Positions 43,711 through 52,157 of a stretch of DNA of 64,000 bases are shown here, piece by piece. Location: NCBI RefSeq assembly GCF_002933295.1, contig NZ_PSSW01000001.1, positions 310,001 through 374,000 on the forward strand. The letters run 5' to 3'. Below the pieces are notes generated by a model that was not told where the DNA came from, did not search any database, and worked only from the letters and a program-made list of their open reading frames with translations. This stretch comes from Marinobacter flavimaris. GTDB lineage: Bacteria > Pseudomonadota > Gammaproteobacteria > Pseudomonadales > Oleiphilaceae. Each line of letters opens with the position of its first letter. Position 1 is the stretch's first letter. The position numbers were made by a program, and so were the translations under genes.

Positions 43711-45711
43711 TCACCGCCGCTTCAGGAAATAGACGCTCAGATTCTGACCCATCAGGCTCTGCACTTCACTGCCCAGGGCTTCTGCCTGGATCTGCTTCTG
43801 AACAGGTGCGGTAGCGAGGCTGTGGCCATCCACATCCCGCGCTTTCACAAACTTCCAGTCCACTTCGTTACTCGCCATGGCCATCAGCTCTTTCAACTGG
43901 GCTGTGTCCTGGGGCCGAAACCATCTGTCCCTGCAGCCCCCGAGGCTGTAGAAATCGGCGTCGGCGGTCAGTTCCTGCCAGGCGGCATCGCTGCGATTGG
44001 CAAGAACCATCCGGCGGAGTTGGCGCAATGTCTGTCGTGTGGGCTGTAGCTTATGCTCACTGACCAGTTTACGAATTTGTTTGTCACCAGCGGTTTGTTC
44101 CGCAATGGCAGTGTGCATGTGCACCACTGCACCAGAACCAGTGGCCTGGTTAACCAGGGCGGCAAGCGAAAGGGTGTTCATGGCCGGTGAGGGCAGGCGA
44201 CCGACTTCAATCCAGTGCACCTGGTGGCCATCGGCCACGAAACGCTGGGCGATGGACCAGGTCCAGAACACGATGTTGTCCATACCCATCTCGTTCGCCA
44301 TGCGCGTAGCTTTGGCGATGTTGGCCAGGGATTCATCCACCGCGATCACTTCCACGTCGTCCAGATAGCTGGCCAGTTCCATCGCCCGCTGGCCGGACTG
44401 CGCACCGCACACCATGATCCGAAGGGTGGCCGGGAGATTTTCCGTGTCCAGCCCCAGTTCAGTGGCCATCAGTGTCTTCAGGCTGCTTTCGGTGCGATAG
44501 GCCAACCGGGACCAAGACGGCCATGCCTGGGGAACATCGGTCTTCTCCAGGCAAAGCTCTTCGGCCTTCTCATCGAAATTCTGCTTGATGGCTTCCTCTT
44601 CGGCCCGATCGTAATAGCTGGCGGCCAGGACTGGCTGTAATGCCAGGGGCCAATCTACGAGATTCCATTGGCCAAGTTGTACCGCGAAGGGCTGATGGAA
44701 GAGAGCGCCATACATTGCGGTGATCATCAGAGAGCCGATGAGTTCGTCCTGTTCCTCGCCAAGGGCAAACTGGGCCTGGATGCTGTCGTTGATGGCTGAG
44801 ACCAGTCGTTCTTCGTCGTCTTCAGCAGCGAGGGCATAGCCGGTTCTGTCGGCATATTGAGCGATAGCCAGTGTCAGGCGCTGCAGCTCGTCCCGAAGTT
44901 CAACGGTTTGCGCTACTTCGGCAATGATCGCCCGACGAAGCATTGTCACCAGTTCTTCCACGGCCGGATTGGGCATCAGGGTTTTCTGGAGAGCAAGGAT
45001 TAGCAGTTCATCTTCGCTGGCCGCATCCAGTAAAATCTGTGCATCCGGGGTATCCAGATCGTACTGTTGATGAATAATCGCGCCGACAAACCGACCCAAT
45101 TCCTGGTGCGGCAAACCATTCCGCTGAAGCAGGGCGATAGCATCCTGGGCCAGTGTGGAATCGGCTTTGCTCACTTCCAGATATTGGGCGCAAGTGAGCA
45201 TTCCGCTGTATACGGAATCCCATTCAGCGCCGGTTTCCAGAAGCTTGCGATAATGCAAATAAGCCACATCAAACTGCCCCTGCAGCCGCTTGGAATGGGC
45301 AACCCCACAGAAAGCGGCGGCAGATTGCCGGTCGCAGTCCAGGGCCTGCAGGAAGTACTGTTCCGCAAGCGCCGGTCGCTCGGTTTTGAGTGCCCAGTAA
45401 CCCAGGTTGCAATACTGCTGAACCTGGCCCGGCTGATGGTCCAGGCTGGCGTTGAACAGGGTGTGTGCCTTCTCAAGCTGCCCGTCGTCCATCTCCACAC
45501 GGCCAAGCAGCCCCAGCCCACCGGCATGCAGCGGCTCCAGGGCCAGCGCCTCGTTCAGATAGCCCCGACATTCCTGCCGGGCCTTCAGCCGCTGGATATG
45601 GCTGAGGTCGTTGCTGTTGGACTCTCCGTAGGCAAGGTTGGCCTGCAGCAGCAGGCGGGCAACCTGGGCCTGTTGGGATTGGGATACCTGAACTTGATGC
45701 TTGGCTTGCAT
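43711..45711 (-). CDS. TPR protein with C-terminal methyltransferase-like domain
   Basis: 666 residues. The N-terminal half has tetratricopeptide-like helices (about 45-160: EALALEPLHAGGLGLLGRVE, NLGYWALKTERPALAEQYF, AFCGVAHSKRLQGQFDVAY). The C-terminal half has a degenerate class I SAM-methyltransferase core: RIMVCGAQSGQRAMELASYL where motif I is expected and VEVIAVDESLANIAKATRMA for the acidic loop. No signal peptide. It lies next to the Maf flagellin glycosyltransferase gene in the same direction, 190 bases downstream, so a role in modifying flagellin or its glycan is possible. Function is inferred from context only. Confidence 0.6.
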   Translation of the reverse strand: MQAKHQVQVSQSQQAQVARLLLQANLAYGESNSNDLSHIQRLKARQECRGYLNEALALEPLHAGGLGLLGRVEMDDGQLEKAHTLFNASLDHQPGQVQQYCNLGYWALKTERPALAEQYFLQALDCDRQSAAAFCGVAHSKRLQGQFDVAYLHYRKLLETGAEWDSVYSGMLTCAQYLEVSKADSTLAQDAIALLQRNGLPHQELGRFVGAIIHQQYDLDTPDAQILLDAASEDELLILALQKTLMPNPAVEELVTMLRRAIIAEVAQTVELRDELQRLTLAIAQYADRTGYALAAEDDEERLVSAINDSIQAQFALGEEQDELIGSLMITAMYGALFHQPFAVQLGQWNLVDWPLALQPVLAASYYDRAEEEAIKQNFDEKAEELCLEKTDVPQAWPSWSRLAYRTESSLKTLMATELGLDTENLPATLRIMVCGAQSGQRAMELASYLDDVEVIAVDESLANIAKATRMANEMGMDNIVFWTWSIAQRFVADGHQVHWIEVGRLPSPAMNTLSLAALVNQATGSGAVVHMHTAIAEQTAGDKQIRKLVSEHKLQPTRQTLRQLRRMVLANRSDAAWQELTADADFYSLGGCRDRWFRPQDTAQLKELMAMASNEVDWKFVKARDVDGHSLATAPVQKQIQAEALGSEVQSLMGQNLSVYFLKRR

Positions 45712-45901
45712 GGGACACCTCGTGTTCCTTGCCGCATCGTCTAAGCGGCAAAGATCTGCAGTTTTAGTGGTTTTGCAGTATGTGAGGAGTCTTTAGCGAA
45801 TCGCGTGCCAAGTGTCCCATGGTTGGTTTTGGGCAGGCTATTAAATAAGGCTGAAGAGAGAGGAGTAACCTCGAAAAGGCCCAGAGATTGCCCCGTCGGT
45901 C

Positions 45902-47977
45902 TTATTCTGGATCATTGATCGACTGGTAAATCCAGGGATCGTTATCCATTTTGTACTCTTTATGAGTTACGTTGTGGAAGTGTTTTGGAAGTTGCTCGAA
46001 GCAGTCAAGAAAGCTTGTTTTCCATTCTTTGAGGAATTCGGTAACCTCGCGTGAATTCTCCATGGCTAATGTATGAGCAAAGCCTACATACAGGAAATGT
46101 CTGACTGCCCCACGAATCATGTAGTAGAAGCTGGGGTCTTGTTTGACAAGCTCTTGCTCCATGTACCTGCTTATTTCGGATGTCACGCGAGTAATATCTT
46201 TTTTACCTTCAAGCTTTTTCGACTTTATTAGGCCAGATATTGTGGAATGAAGTCGCTTCAGACTGTCTTCTGTTGCTTTTAGTTGAGACTCTATTCGGTC
46301 TGTCGCCACTGGCTTTGCATTTTCGGAGAAGAGCGTAGCGAGGATGCGATCACGATTCTTTTCTGACCCGAACTCTTCTGCAATTTCAAGAAACGCTTGG
46401 CTATCTAACCACTTAGCACCCTCAATATCAGCCCCGTCTGCACAGTTGGAGAAATTAAAAGTCCTCGCCCCTGCGTTGGTGAGGCTTATGAGGTATTCGA
46501 CGCTCCGTTTAGCTGTGAAATACGTCGGAGTCGTTTGAACACTATTGCCTCGAACCCCTTTCACGGCGAAGGTCTTCGTGTTTGAGAAGGCTTTTGTGGC
46601 CCCTTCAGAAAGCTCGGCATGCAGGGATTCGTCCTCGCTCTTCATGTAAATAGATTGTTTCGCATGGTGCTTTTTATTGTCCGCGAAACCGAAGTCAGTG
46701 CCGAAGAGGAATATGTTACGAAGTCCCATTTGTGAGCAGAGAGCAAGAGCTGCATTTGTACAAGTAGGGGTACCGTGGGAAATCGTTGCGTCTGGCGAGC
46801 CGAACATGCCGCTAATTGGGCTCTCTTTCTTGAAGTATAACCGTTGATCGCCAAAAAGATCCCAGATAAGCGGACAGACTTGAGAGGCTGCGATAATGCG
46901 GACTTTCTTTAGTTTTGCTCGATCGTACGAGGAGAGAACTCGGTAGTTGAGATAATCTGATTCCAATTCAACGTGAAAATCCGGATAGATATCGTTCTCC
47001 AGGAGTACTCGTAGTCCTGTGCCTGCGCTGACTATGACCACCCTGTTTCTCACAGACTTGATGTCTTCAATCCGGTTATCGAGAGATGGTCCGCTCCCGA
47101 TAATCAGTACGGGGACGTCCGACTCCAGGCTTCCCCTCCCAGGTATTGTTCGAATGCCGTTGTAAAACGCATGCAAGGCATTGTTGATCTGGCGCACTTC
47201 ATCATCGTAGTGACCCCAGACCGTTAATGAAGCAACTGCCTCACGATTTAGGCGACGGGCGACCTGTTCCATTACGGGGTCGCCTCTTTCGTTAAGGAAG
47301 AAGTTCATGATCGGGAAAATGGGGGAGAAATGCAGCAGATTCTCAAGCAGCGCTCCCCAGATCCCTTCTTCAGTATGTTTGGCCCCAATAAGAAATCGAA
47401 GCGACTGTCCTGATTTCTGAAAAGCGTTATAGATTTTTTCCCAATCTGTAGTCAGAAGGCTCGCTGCAAAAACTTCTACATCGGGCTCCAGAACGATCGC
47501 ATTCTCAACACGGCCTGATTCGACAAGCTGTTCGATTTGATAGCCCAAACCAACTCCCTGAAAAACAACTAGAGGATAGAAGTTCGGAATTGGGTAGCCG
47601 GTAAAGCTTTCTCGAGTGACCGGAGACAATTTGGTTAGATTGTCTACGGCCATGTGAGCAAATCTTGGATGGTAATAATCGCCGGGCCATGGAGGGGGCA
47701 ACGATGGCATTTTCTTGCCCGGGCTAAAGGTGTTCTCGAATAACTCAACACCCTGCTTGGCGCGGGCCCGCGCTTGACCATTGTAGAGAGATTTACCATC
47801 CACCCGAAGGTCAACCTCGTCTTCTGCAGTGCTAATGACCACCTCGGCTCTGGTCATTTGATAGTTCTTGTAGAAATTGTAAATGGCTGGGTAGGTTCTG
47901 CTGAAAAACTCAAGATTTCTGGTTCTCCGGTGGGCAAAAGCGAGTGCAGGATTCCGATTCTGTTTTTTTGCGTTCAC
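45902..47977 (-). CDS. Maf-family motility accessory factor (flagellin glycosyltransferase)
   Basis: A 691-residue DUF115/MAF-flag10 protein. The core contains LIIGSGPSLDNRIEDI, VVIVSAGTGLRVLLENDIYP, SHGTPTCTNAALALCSQMGL and FLFGTDFGFADNKKHHA, all typical of Maf proteins. These transfer pseudaminic or legionaminic acid from the CMP-sugar to serine or threonine of flagellin. A flagellin gene lies directly upstream on the same strand, separated by a perfect 18-pair hairpin, and a full CMP-Pse pathway is at 22-28 kb in this window. Confidence 0.88.
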   Translation of the reverse strand: MNAKKQNRNPALAFAHRRTRNLEFFSRTYPAIYNFYKNYQMTRAEVVISTAEDEVDLRVDGKSLYNGQARARAKQGVELFENTFSPGKKMPSLPPPWPGDYYHPRFAHMAVDNLTKLSPVTRESFTGYPIPNFYPLVVFQGVGLGYQIEQLVESGRVENAIVLEPDVEVFAASLLTTDWEKIYNAFQKSGQSLRFLIGAKHTEEGIWGALLENLLHFSPIFPIMNFFLNERGDPVMEQVARRLNREAVASLTVWGHYDDEVRQINNALHAFYNGIRTIPGRGSLESDVPVLIIGSGPSLDNRIEDIKSVRNRVVIVSAGTGLRVLLENDIYPDFHVELESDYLNYRVLSSYDRAKLKKVRIIAASQVCPLIWDLFGDQRLYFKKESPISGMFGSPDATISHGTPTCTNAALALCSQMGLRNIFLFGTDFGFADNKKHHAKQSIYMKSEDESLHAELSEGATKAFSNTKTFAVKGVRGNSVQTTPTYFTAKRSVEYLISLTNAGARTFNFSNCADGADIEGAKWLDSQAFLEIAEEFGSEKNRDRILATLFSENAKPVATDRIESQLKATEDSLKRLHSTISGLIKSKKLEGKKDITRVTSEISRYMEQELVKQDPSFYYMIRGAVRHFLYVGFAHTLAMENSREVTEFLKEWKTSFLDCFEQLPKHFHNVTHKEYKMDNDPWIYQSINDPE

Positions 47978-48057
47978 GTTTTTCTCCGAATTCTTGAGTG
48001 CGGCCCTGGCCCTACCATAATCGGCAAATGACTGATATCTGAGATGTTAGCATATAG

Positions 48058-48099
48058 ACAAGACTTGCCCGACCCCTCGCAGGGTCGGGCAAGTCTTGT
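48058..48099 (-). terminator. Long perfect hairpin after flagellin gene 1
   Basis: Two 18-base arms (48058-48075 and 48082-48099) are perfectly complementary around a six-base CTCGCA loop. It lies 26 bases past the flagellin stop and before the Maf gene on the same strand. There is no T-run on the minus strand, so it may act as a 3' stabiliser of the abundant flagellin mRNA as well as a terminator. Confidence 0.75.
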
Positions 48100-48125
48100 G
48101 TTCAGTCTGGTAAGCCACTCAGGTA

Positions 48126-49598
48126 TTAACCCTGGAGAAGCTGCAACACCTGCTGGGGGCGGGCATTTGCTTGAGAAAGCACTGAGAGTCCAGCCTGTTG
48201 AAGCACCTGTGTGCGCGCCAGCTCGGCTGTTTCTGCCGCAAAGTCAGCATCTCTGATCCGGCTGTTGGCGGCTGCCAGGTTCTCTGAGGTCGTGCTCAAA
48301 TTGGAGATAGTTGACTCGAATCGGTTTTGAACCGCGCCCAGCTCGCTTCGGATGCCGTTGATTGTGGTGAGGGCTGAATCTACCCGCTTAATGGCATCAT
48401 TCGCACCGGCAACCGTCTTGATATTCACTTCCTCGAGGCTGCCTGTTACGGCAATCGTCTCGCCGCCAGCCAAAAACCCGGCGTTCTCTGGCGCTGTTCC
48501 ACCAATTGTTATGGCTTCGAGGGCTTCAATGGAGATTTGACCTTGGAAGGTTGCTGCTGACCCGACTGTACCAACAGCTGCAGCAACAACCCCGGTGGTA
48601 CCAAGGGCAGGTGAGCCTCCGGTAGAGGTTGTCAAGGACTGGGCCGTGATGGTGAAGTTTTCACCCGTTTCTTCGGTCAAGACAAGACCTGCTGTGCCGG
48701 TGCTTGCTGTCAGACCTTCAATTCCGGCTTCATTGATTGCAGTGGCAAATTCGTCTGCCGTTATCGTATCACCCGCGGTGCCGGAGGTTGACGCCGAAAC
48801 CGTGTAAGAAGCTGTTCCCACACTTATGTCAATGGAATAAATACGAGTTCCGGCCCCCGTAGCCGCTGCAATATCAGAAAAACCGACATCCTGAACATTT
48901 GTGGCTGTAACCGTTGGAAGGCCTGGGATGTTGGCTGAATCAATAGCTTCAGCTTTGGCTCTTGCCGACGAGTCAGTGCCAGTGCCAGGGATAGCGAATG
49001 CTTCGCTGTCGCCGACGGCAATGGTTAGATCACCCTCTGCCAGCGGAGCGTTGCTTACCTGTCGAGGACCAGAAACGGCCAATGAGCCGATCTGGTCGGC
49101 TCGAGAGCCTTTGGTTAGGTTAACGTCGATGGTATCGCCGGCATTGGCGCCAACCTGGAACTGCTGCTCTCCGAACGATCCATCCAGCACCTTCAATCCG
49201 TTGAACGTCGTTTGGTCAGCGATCCTGGCAATTTCCTCAATCCGCTGTTGTACTTCCTGATCAAGGGCGAGCCTGTCAGACGCGCTGTTTGTGGCGTTAG
49301 CCGACTGAACCGCAAGGTCACGAATCCTCTGAAGGTTGTTTATGACTTCGCTCAGAGCTCCCTCTGTAGTTTGCGCTAAAGATATTCCGTCACTGGCGTT
49401 TCTCTGGGCAACGTTTAAGCCTGAAATCTGAGATTGAAAGCGAGTGGAGATGGCCAGGCCAGCCGCATCATCCTTCGCAGAATTAATCCGGAGACCTGAA
49501 GAAAGTCTCTCAAACGCCACATTGGCATCGCGCTGGGATTCGTTCAGATTCCGCTGTGCGTTAAGTGAGGCAATATTTGTATTGATGACTTGGGGCAT
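48126..49598 (-). CDS. Flagellin 1
   Basis: 490 residues from the ATG at 49598 ([20 protein letters not shown]), which has GGGAG upstream; the frame is open 12 codons further but that extension is not flagellin-like. The conserved N-terminal D0/D1 region has [20 protein letters not shown] and [18 protein letters not shown]; the C-terminal D0 region ends [15 protein letters not shown]. The central domain is Thr/Ala/Gly-rich, with many serines and threonines available for glycosylation. It is the major structural unit type of the filament. A sigma-54-like site lies about 100 bases upstream, unlike the sigma-28 sites of the other two flagellins. Confidence 0.95.
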   Translation of the reverse strand: MPQVINTNIASLNAQRNLNESQRDANVAFERLSSGLRINSAKDDAAGLAISTRFQSQISGLNVAQRNASDGISLAQTTEGALSEVINNLQRIRDLAVQSANATNSASDRLALDQEVQQRIEEIARIADQTTFNGLKVLDGSFGEQQFQVGANAGDTIDVNLTKGSRADQIGSLAVSGPRQVSNAPLAEGDLTIAVGDSEAFAIPGTGTDSSARAKAEAIDSANIPGLPTVTATNVQDVGFSDIAAATGAGTRIYSIDISVGTASYTVSASTSGTAGDTITADEFATAINEAGIEGLTASTGTAGLVLTEETGENFTITAQSLTTSTGGSPALGTTGVVAAAVGTVGSAATFQGQISIEALEAITIGGTAPENAGFLAGGETIAVTGSLEEVNIKTVAGANDAIKRVDSALTTINGIRSELGAVQNRFESTISNLSTTSENLAAANSRIRDADFAAETAELARTQVLQQAGLSVLSQANARPQQVLQLLQG

Positions 49599-49700
49599 AG
49601 CTTTTCTCCCTTTCCAGAGATACCGATCGCCCACTTCTCCAATGAACTAGAGGTAGTGAGCAAGCCGGAATAGATTCGTTTTCCGCTTTTTCTGAGCACA

Positions 49701-49716
49701 AGCTGGTTTCGTGCCA
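49701..49716 (-). promoter_or_regulatory. Possible sigma-54 promoter of flagellin 1
   Basis: On the minus strand TGGCACGAAACCAGCT reads as a -24 element (TGGCACG, full match) with exactly ten bases between GG and GC of a -12 element (CAGC instead of TTGC). The start site would be near 49690, about 90 bases before the ATG. The weak -12 match makes this a candidate only. Confidence 0.45.
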
Positions 49717-49800
49717 GGTTTCCGAAAAAACTCTCAGGCTTATGAAAAGTAAGGTTAAAATAGGCGAAGATATGGGGCGGTAGGTTCGGGGAGAAATTTT

Positions 49801-49827
49801 TTATCGGAGTTGATTGGCAGGATTTTG
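49801..49827 (-). promoter_or_regulatory. Weak sigma-28-like site, alternative promoter of flagellin 1
   Basis: The minus strand reads CAAA, 15 bases, TCCGATAA, one mismatch in each element of the sigma-28 consensus. It is about 200 bases before the flagellin 1 start. It may be an extra promoter or chance. Confidence 0.3.
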
Positions 49828-49867
49828 CCGCTTTTACATTCTTTTACAAAAAAAGGATTTTTTTCGT

Positions 49868-49894
49868 TAAAGGACGGGAGAGAGGGGCCGTTAA
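49868..49894 (+). promoter_or_regulatory. Sigma-28 (FliA) promoter of flagellin 2
   Basis: TAAA (49868-49871), exactly 15 bases, then GCCGTTAA (49887-49894), one mismatch from GCCGATAA. It is about 94 bases before the flagellin 2 ATG, a normal leader length for a class 4 flagellar gene. Confidence 0.82.
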
Positions 49895-49987
49895 GCGGTG
49901 TAACAGGGAGGCGCTTCCAAACCACAAACCTATTGGGCGCCAAACCTTTTCCACAAAGTAACGACGGTTGTCGAAAGGAGAAGCACT

Positions 49988-51445
49988 ATGGCTCTCGGTA
50001 TTAACACCAATGTGGCGTCACTCAGCGCGCAAAACCAACTCCAGAAGTCTCAGGATCTGAGCAATCAGGCTCTCGAGCGTCTCTCTTCTGGTCTCCGGAT
50101 TAATTCTGCGAAGGATGATGCGGCTGGCTTGGCCATCTCCACTCGCTTCCAGTCTCAGATTCGTGGTCTGGACGTTGCTCAGCGCAACGCAAACGACGGC
50201 ATCTCTCTGGCGCAAACGGCTGAAGGTGCCCTGGACGAAATCACCAATAACCTTCAGCGAATTCGTGACCTTGCGGTTCAGTCTGCTAACGCGACTAATA
50301 GTGCTTCAGACCGGGCAGCCCTGGATCAGGAAGTTCAGCAGCGTCTGGCAGAAGTTGAGCGGATTTCGACCCAGACCGCGTTTAACGGCCTTAAAGTTCT
50401 TGATGGTACTTTTGGTGAGCAGAACTTCCAGGTTGGCGCAGACGCTGGTCAAACAATTGGTGTGGATCTGTCTCAAGGTACCCGTCGGGATCAGATTGGG
50501 TCTCTCGCTTCTCTGACAGGCACAGATGTAACTGCCGCACTGTCAGCTGGCGATCTCGAGATTCAGGTTGGCACAGGCCCGTCTGTTGCGATTGGCGCCT
50601 CCGATAGCGATTCGGCAGCATCAATAGCGGAAGCTATCAATGATGCAAACGTTGCAGGTTTGACCTCGGTTTCGGCAACAAACGTGAATGAAATTGGCTT
50701 CTCGACAATTACTGCTTCTACCGGCGGCGCTGGTACTACCAGAACTTTGTCTGCTGACATCAGCGTGGGAACTGTTTCAACTACCGTCTCGATCACTACC
50801 GACGACAACACTGATACCATAACTGCAGCTGAATTTGCTGCGGCCGTGAACGAGGCCGGTATCGATGGCTTGACGGCTACCACTGGAACAGCCGGCCTTG
50901 TGTTCACTCAAGCTGATGGTGAAAACTTTACCATCACAAGTCAGACGCTGAGCACCTCGACTGGCGGTTCTCCAGCTATTGGTACCACAGGTTTCGCGAC
51001 CACAGGTACTGTGGGAAGTGCTGCAACCCAAAGAGGCCAGGTTACTATTGAGGCTCTGGAAGATATCACACTGGGTGGCAATACTGAGACTGCTGCAGGT
51101 TTCACTGATGGCCAAGTTCAGGCTGCGTCAGGTTCGATTGATACAATCAGCGTTGCCGATGTGGATGGTGCCAATGATGCGATCAAGCGTATCGACTCTG
51201 CCCTGCAAACTGTGAATGGACTTCGTAGTGAGTTGGGTGCGGTTCAGAACCGGTTTGATTCCACTATTGCGAACCTGGCAACCACTTCTGAAAACCTGAG
51301 CGCTGCAAATAGCCGAATCCTGGACGCAGACTTCGCAGCTGAAACTGCAAAACTGTCCAAGTCTCAGGTTCTGCAGCAGGCCGGTATATCGGTACTGGCG
51401 CAGGCGAACGCCCGTCCGCAGCAGGTTCTGTCCCTCCTGCAGTAA
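49988..51445 (+). CDS. Flagellin 2
   Basis: 485 residues starting MALGINTNVASLSAQNQLQK after a strong AAAGGAG site. The N-terminal region ([20 protein letters not shown]) and C-terminal region ([14 protein letters not shown]) are canonical. The central part is shorter and threonine-rich and resembles that of flagellin 1 (both carry STGGSP and VGSAAT blocks), so the two probably arose by duplication. It is transcribed divergently from flagellin 1 and from its own sigma-28 promoter. flaG, fliD and fliS follow on the same strand. Confidence 0.95.
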   Translation: MALGINTNVASLSAQNQLQKSQDLSNQALERLSSGLRINSAKDDAAGLAISTRFQSQIRGLDVAQRNANDGISLAQTAEGALDEITNNLQRIRDLAVQSANATNSASDRAALDQEVQQRLAEVERISTQTAFNGLKVLDGTFGEQNFQVGADAGQTIGVDLSQGTRRDQIGSLASLTGTDVTAALSAGDLEIQVGTGPSVAIGASDSDSAASIAEAINDANVAGLTSVSATNVNEIGFSTITASTGGAGTTRTLSADISVGTVSTTVSITTDDNTDTITAAEFAAAVNEAGIDGLTATTGTAGLVFTQADGENFTITSQTLSTSTGGSPAIGTTGFATTGTVGSAATQRGQVTIEALEDITLGGNTETAAGFTDGQVQAASGSIDTISVADVDGANDAIKRIDSALQTVNGLRSELGAVQNRFDSTIANLATTSENLSAANSRILDADFAAETAKLSKSQVLQQAGISVLAQANARPQQVLSLLQ

Positions 51446-51463
51446 TTGGGGCATAGCGGTAAT

Positions 51464-51487
51464 AGCCGGAACCTTCGGGGTCCGGCT
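51464..51487 (+). terminator. Hairpin after flagellin 2
   Basis: AGCCGGA (51464-51470) pairs with TCCGGCT (51481-51487); after one mismatch the inner CC/GG pairs close a TTCG tetraloop. It is 19 bases past the flagellin stop. A short TTTTA comes only later, so partial readthrough into flaG is likely. Confidence 0.6.
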
Positions 51488-51517
51488 TAGCGCCGTTTTA
51501 GGATAGCGAGGTAAGCT

Positions 51518-51955
51518 ATGAATGACGTTAACCTGAACAGCCCGGATCTGAAGCTGGTTCGTACCAGTGACCAAGCACCGGCTCGGGCAATTTCGTCATC
51601 TCAGGCCGAAGGCAGGAATGCCTCCGACCTTGCCTCTTCGACAGCGGGACGCACTGCGCCCACATCCACAGTTCCTCAAACGCAGGATGGTTCCAGAGCG
51701 GAACGGCTTCAGAAGCAGAATGAGGCCCAGCGGGAAGAGCTTGATGATGCGGTGTCGCAGTTGAACAGTTATGTTCAGAATGTCCAGCGGGATCTGCAGT
51801 TTGAGGTGAATAACGAACTGGGGCAGACGGTTGTTCGTGTAGTAGACCAGCAAACCCAGGAAGTGATTCGCCAGATTCCGGATGAAGTGGCAATGAGGTT
51901 GGCAGAAAACTTGCAGCAGGATGAGCCGCTGACGTTGTTTAACATCAAAGTGTAA
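51518..51955 (+). CDS. flaG: FlaG family protein
   Basis: 145 residues. A disordered Ser/Ala/Thr-rich N-terminal half is followed by the conserved FlaG domain: LDDAVSQLNSYVQNVQRDLQF, VVRVVDQQTQEVIRQIPDEV and a C-terminal LTLFNIKV. FlaG influences filament length in other polar flagellates. It sits between flagellin 2 and fliD as in Pseudomonas and Vibrio. No separate promoter is obvious, so expression probably comes by readthrough from flagellin 2. A strong hairpin follows. Confidence 0.9.
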   Translation: MNDVNLNSPDLKLVRTSDQAPARAISSSQAEGRNASDLASSTAGRTAPTSTVPQTQDGSRAERLQKQNEAQREELDDAVSQLNSYVQNVQRDLQFEVNNELGQTVVRVVDQQTQEVIRQIPDEVAMRLAENLQQDEPLTLFNIKV

Positions 51956-51997
51956 GCGCTTGCCGCTTGTGAAATGATTTAAGCATCGGTATTTCAG

Positions 51998-52027
51998 CAC
52001 CGCCGCACCCGAGAGGGTCCGGCGGTG
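51998..52027 (+). terminator. Hairpin terminator after flaG
   Basis: CACCGCCG (51998-52005) pairs with CGGCGGTG (52020-52027), and inside it ACCC/GGGT pairs enclose a GAGA loop. It lies 42 bases past the flaG stop and before the fliD promoter. Only TTCTGCGTT follows, so the T-run is weak. Confidence 0.7.
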
Positions 52028-52088
52028 TTCTGCGTTATGAGCTAAGCTTGTTTTTTACAAGTTGTTACAAATCGGGAAAAGAAAAAGG

Positions 52089-52115
52089 CAAAGTTTTGCC
52101 GCATTTTGCCGATAA
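52089..52115 (+). promoter_or_regulatory. Sigma-28 promoter of fliD-fliS
   Basis: CAAAGTTT (52089-52096), 11 bases, GCCGATAA (52108-52115). Only the first base differs from the consensus TAAAGTTT-N11-GCCGATAA. The fliD ATG is 43 bases downstream. Confidence 0.85.
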
Positions 52116-52157
52116 CTTGAACAGTGAGTAGGTTGGCCCCCTTGAGGAGGCATTGGT

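Noticed and set aside
49814..49829. Sigma-54-like TTGGCAG...TTGC upstream of flagellin 2
   Set aside because: Only nine bases separate GG and GC, whereas sigma-54 sites need ten; a well-spaced sigma-28 site lies closer to the gene.
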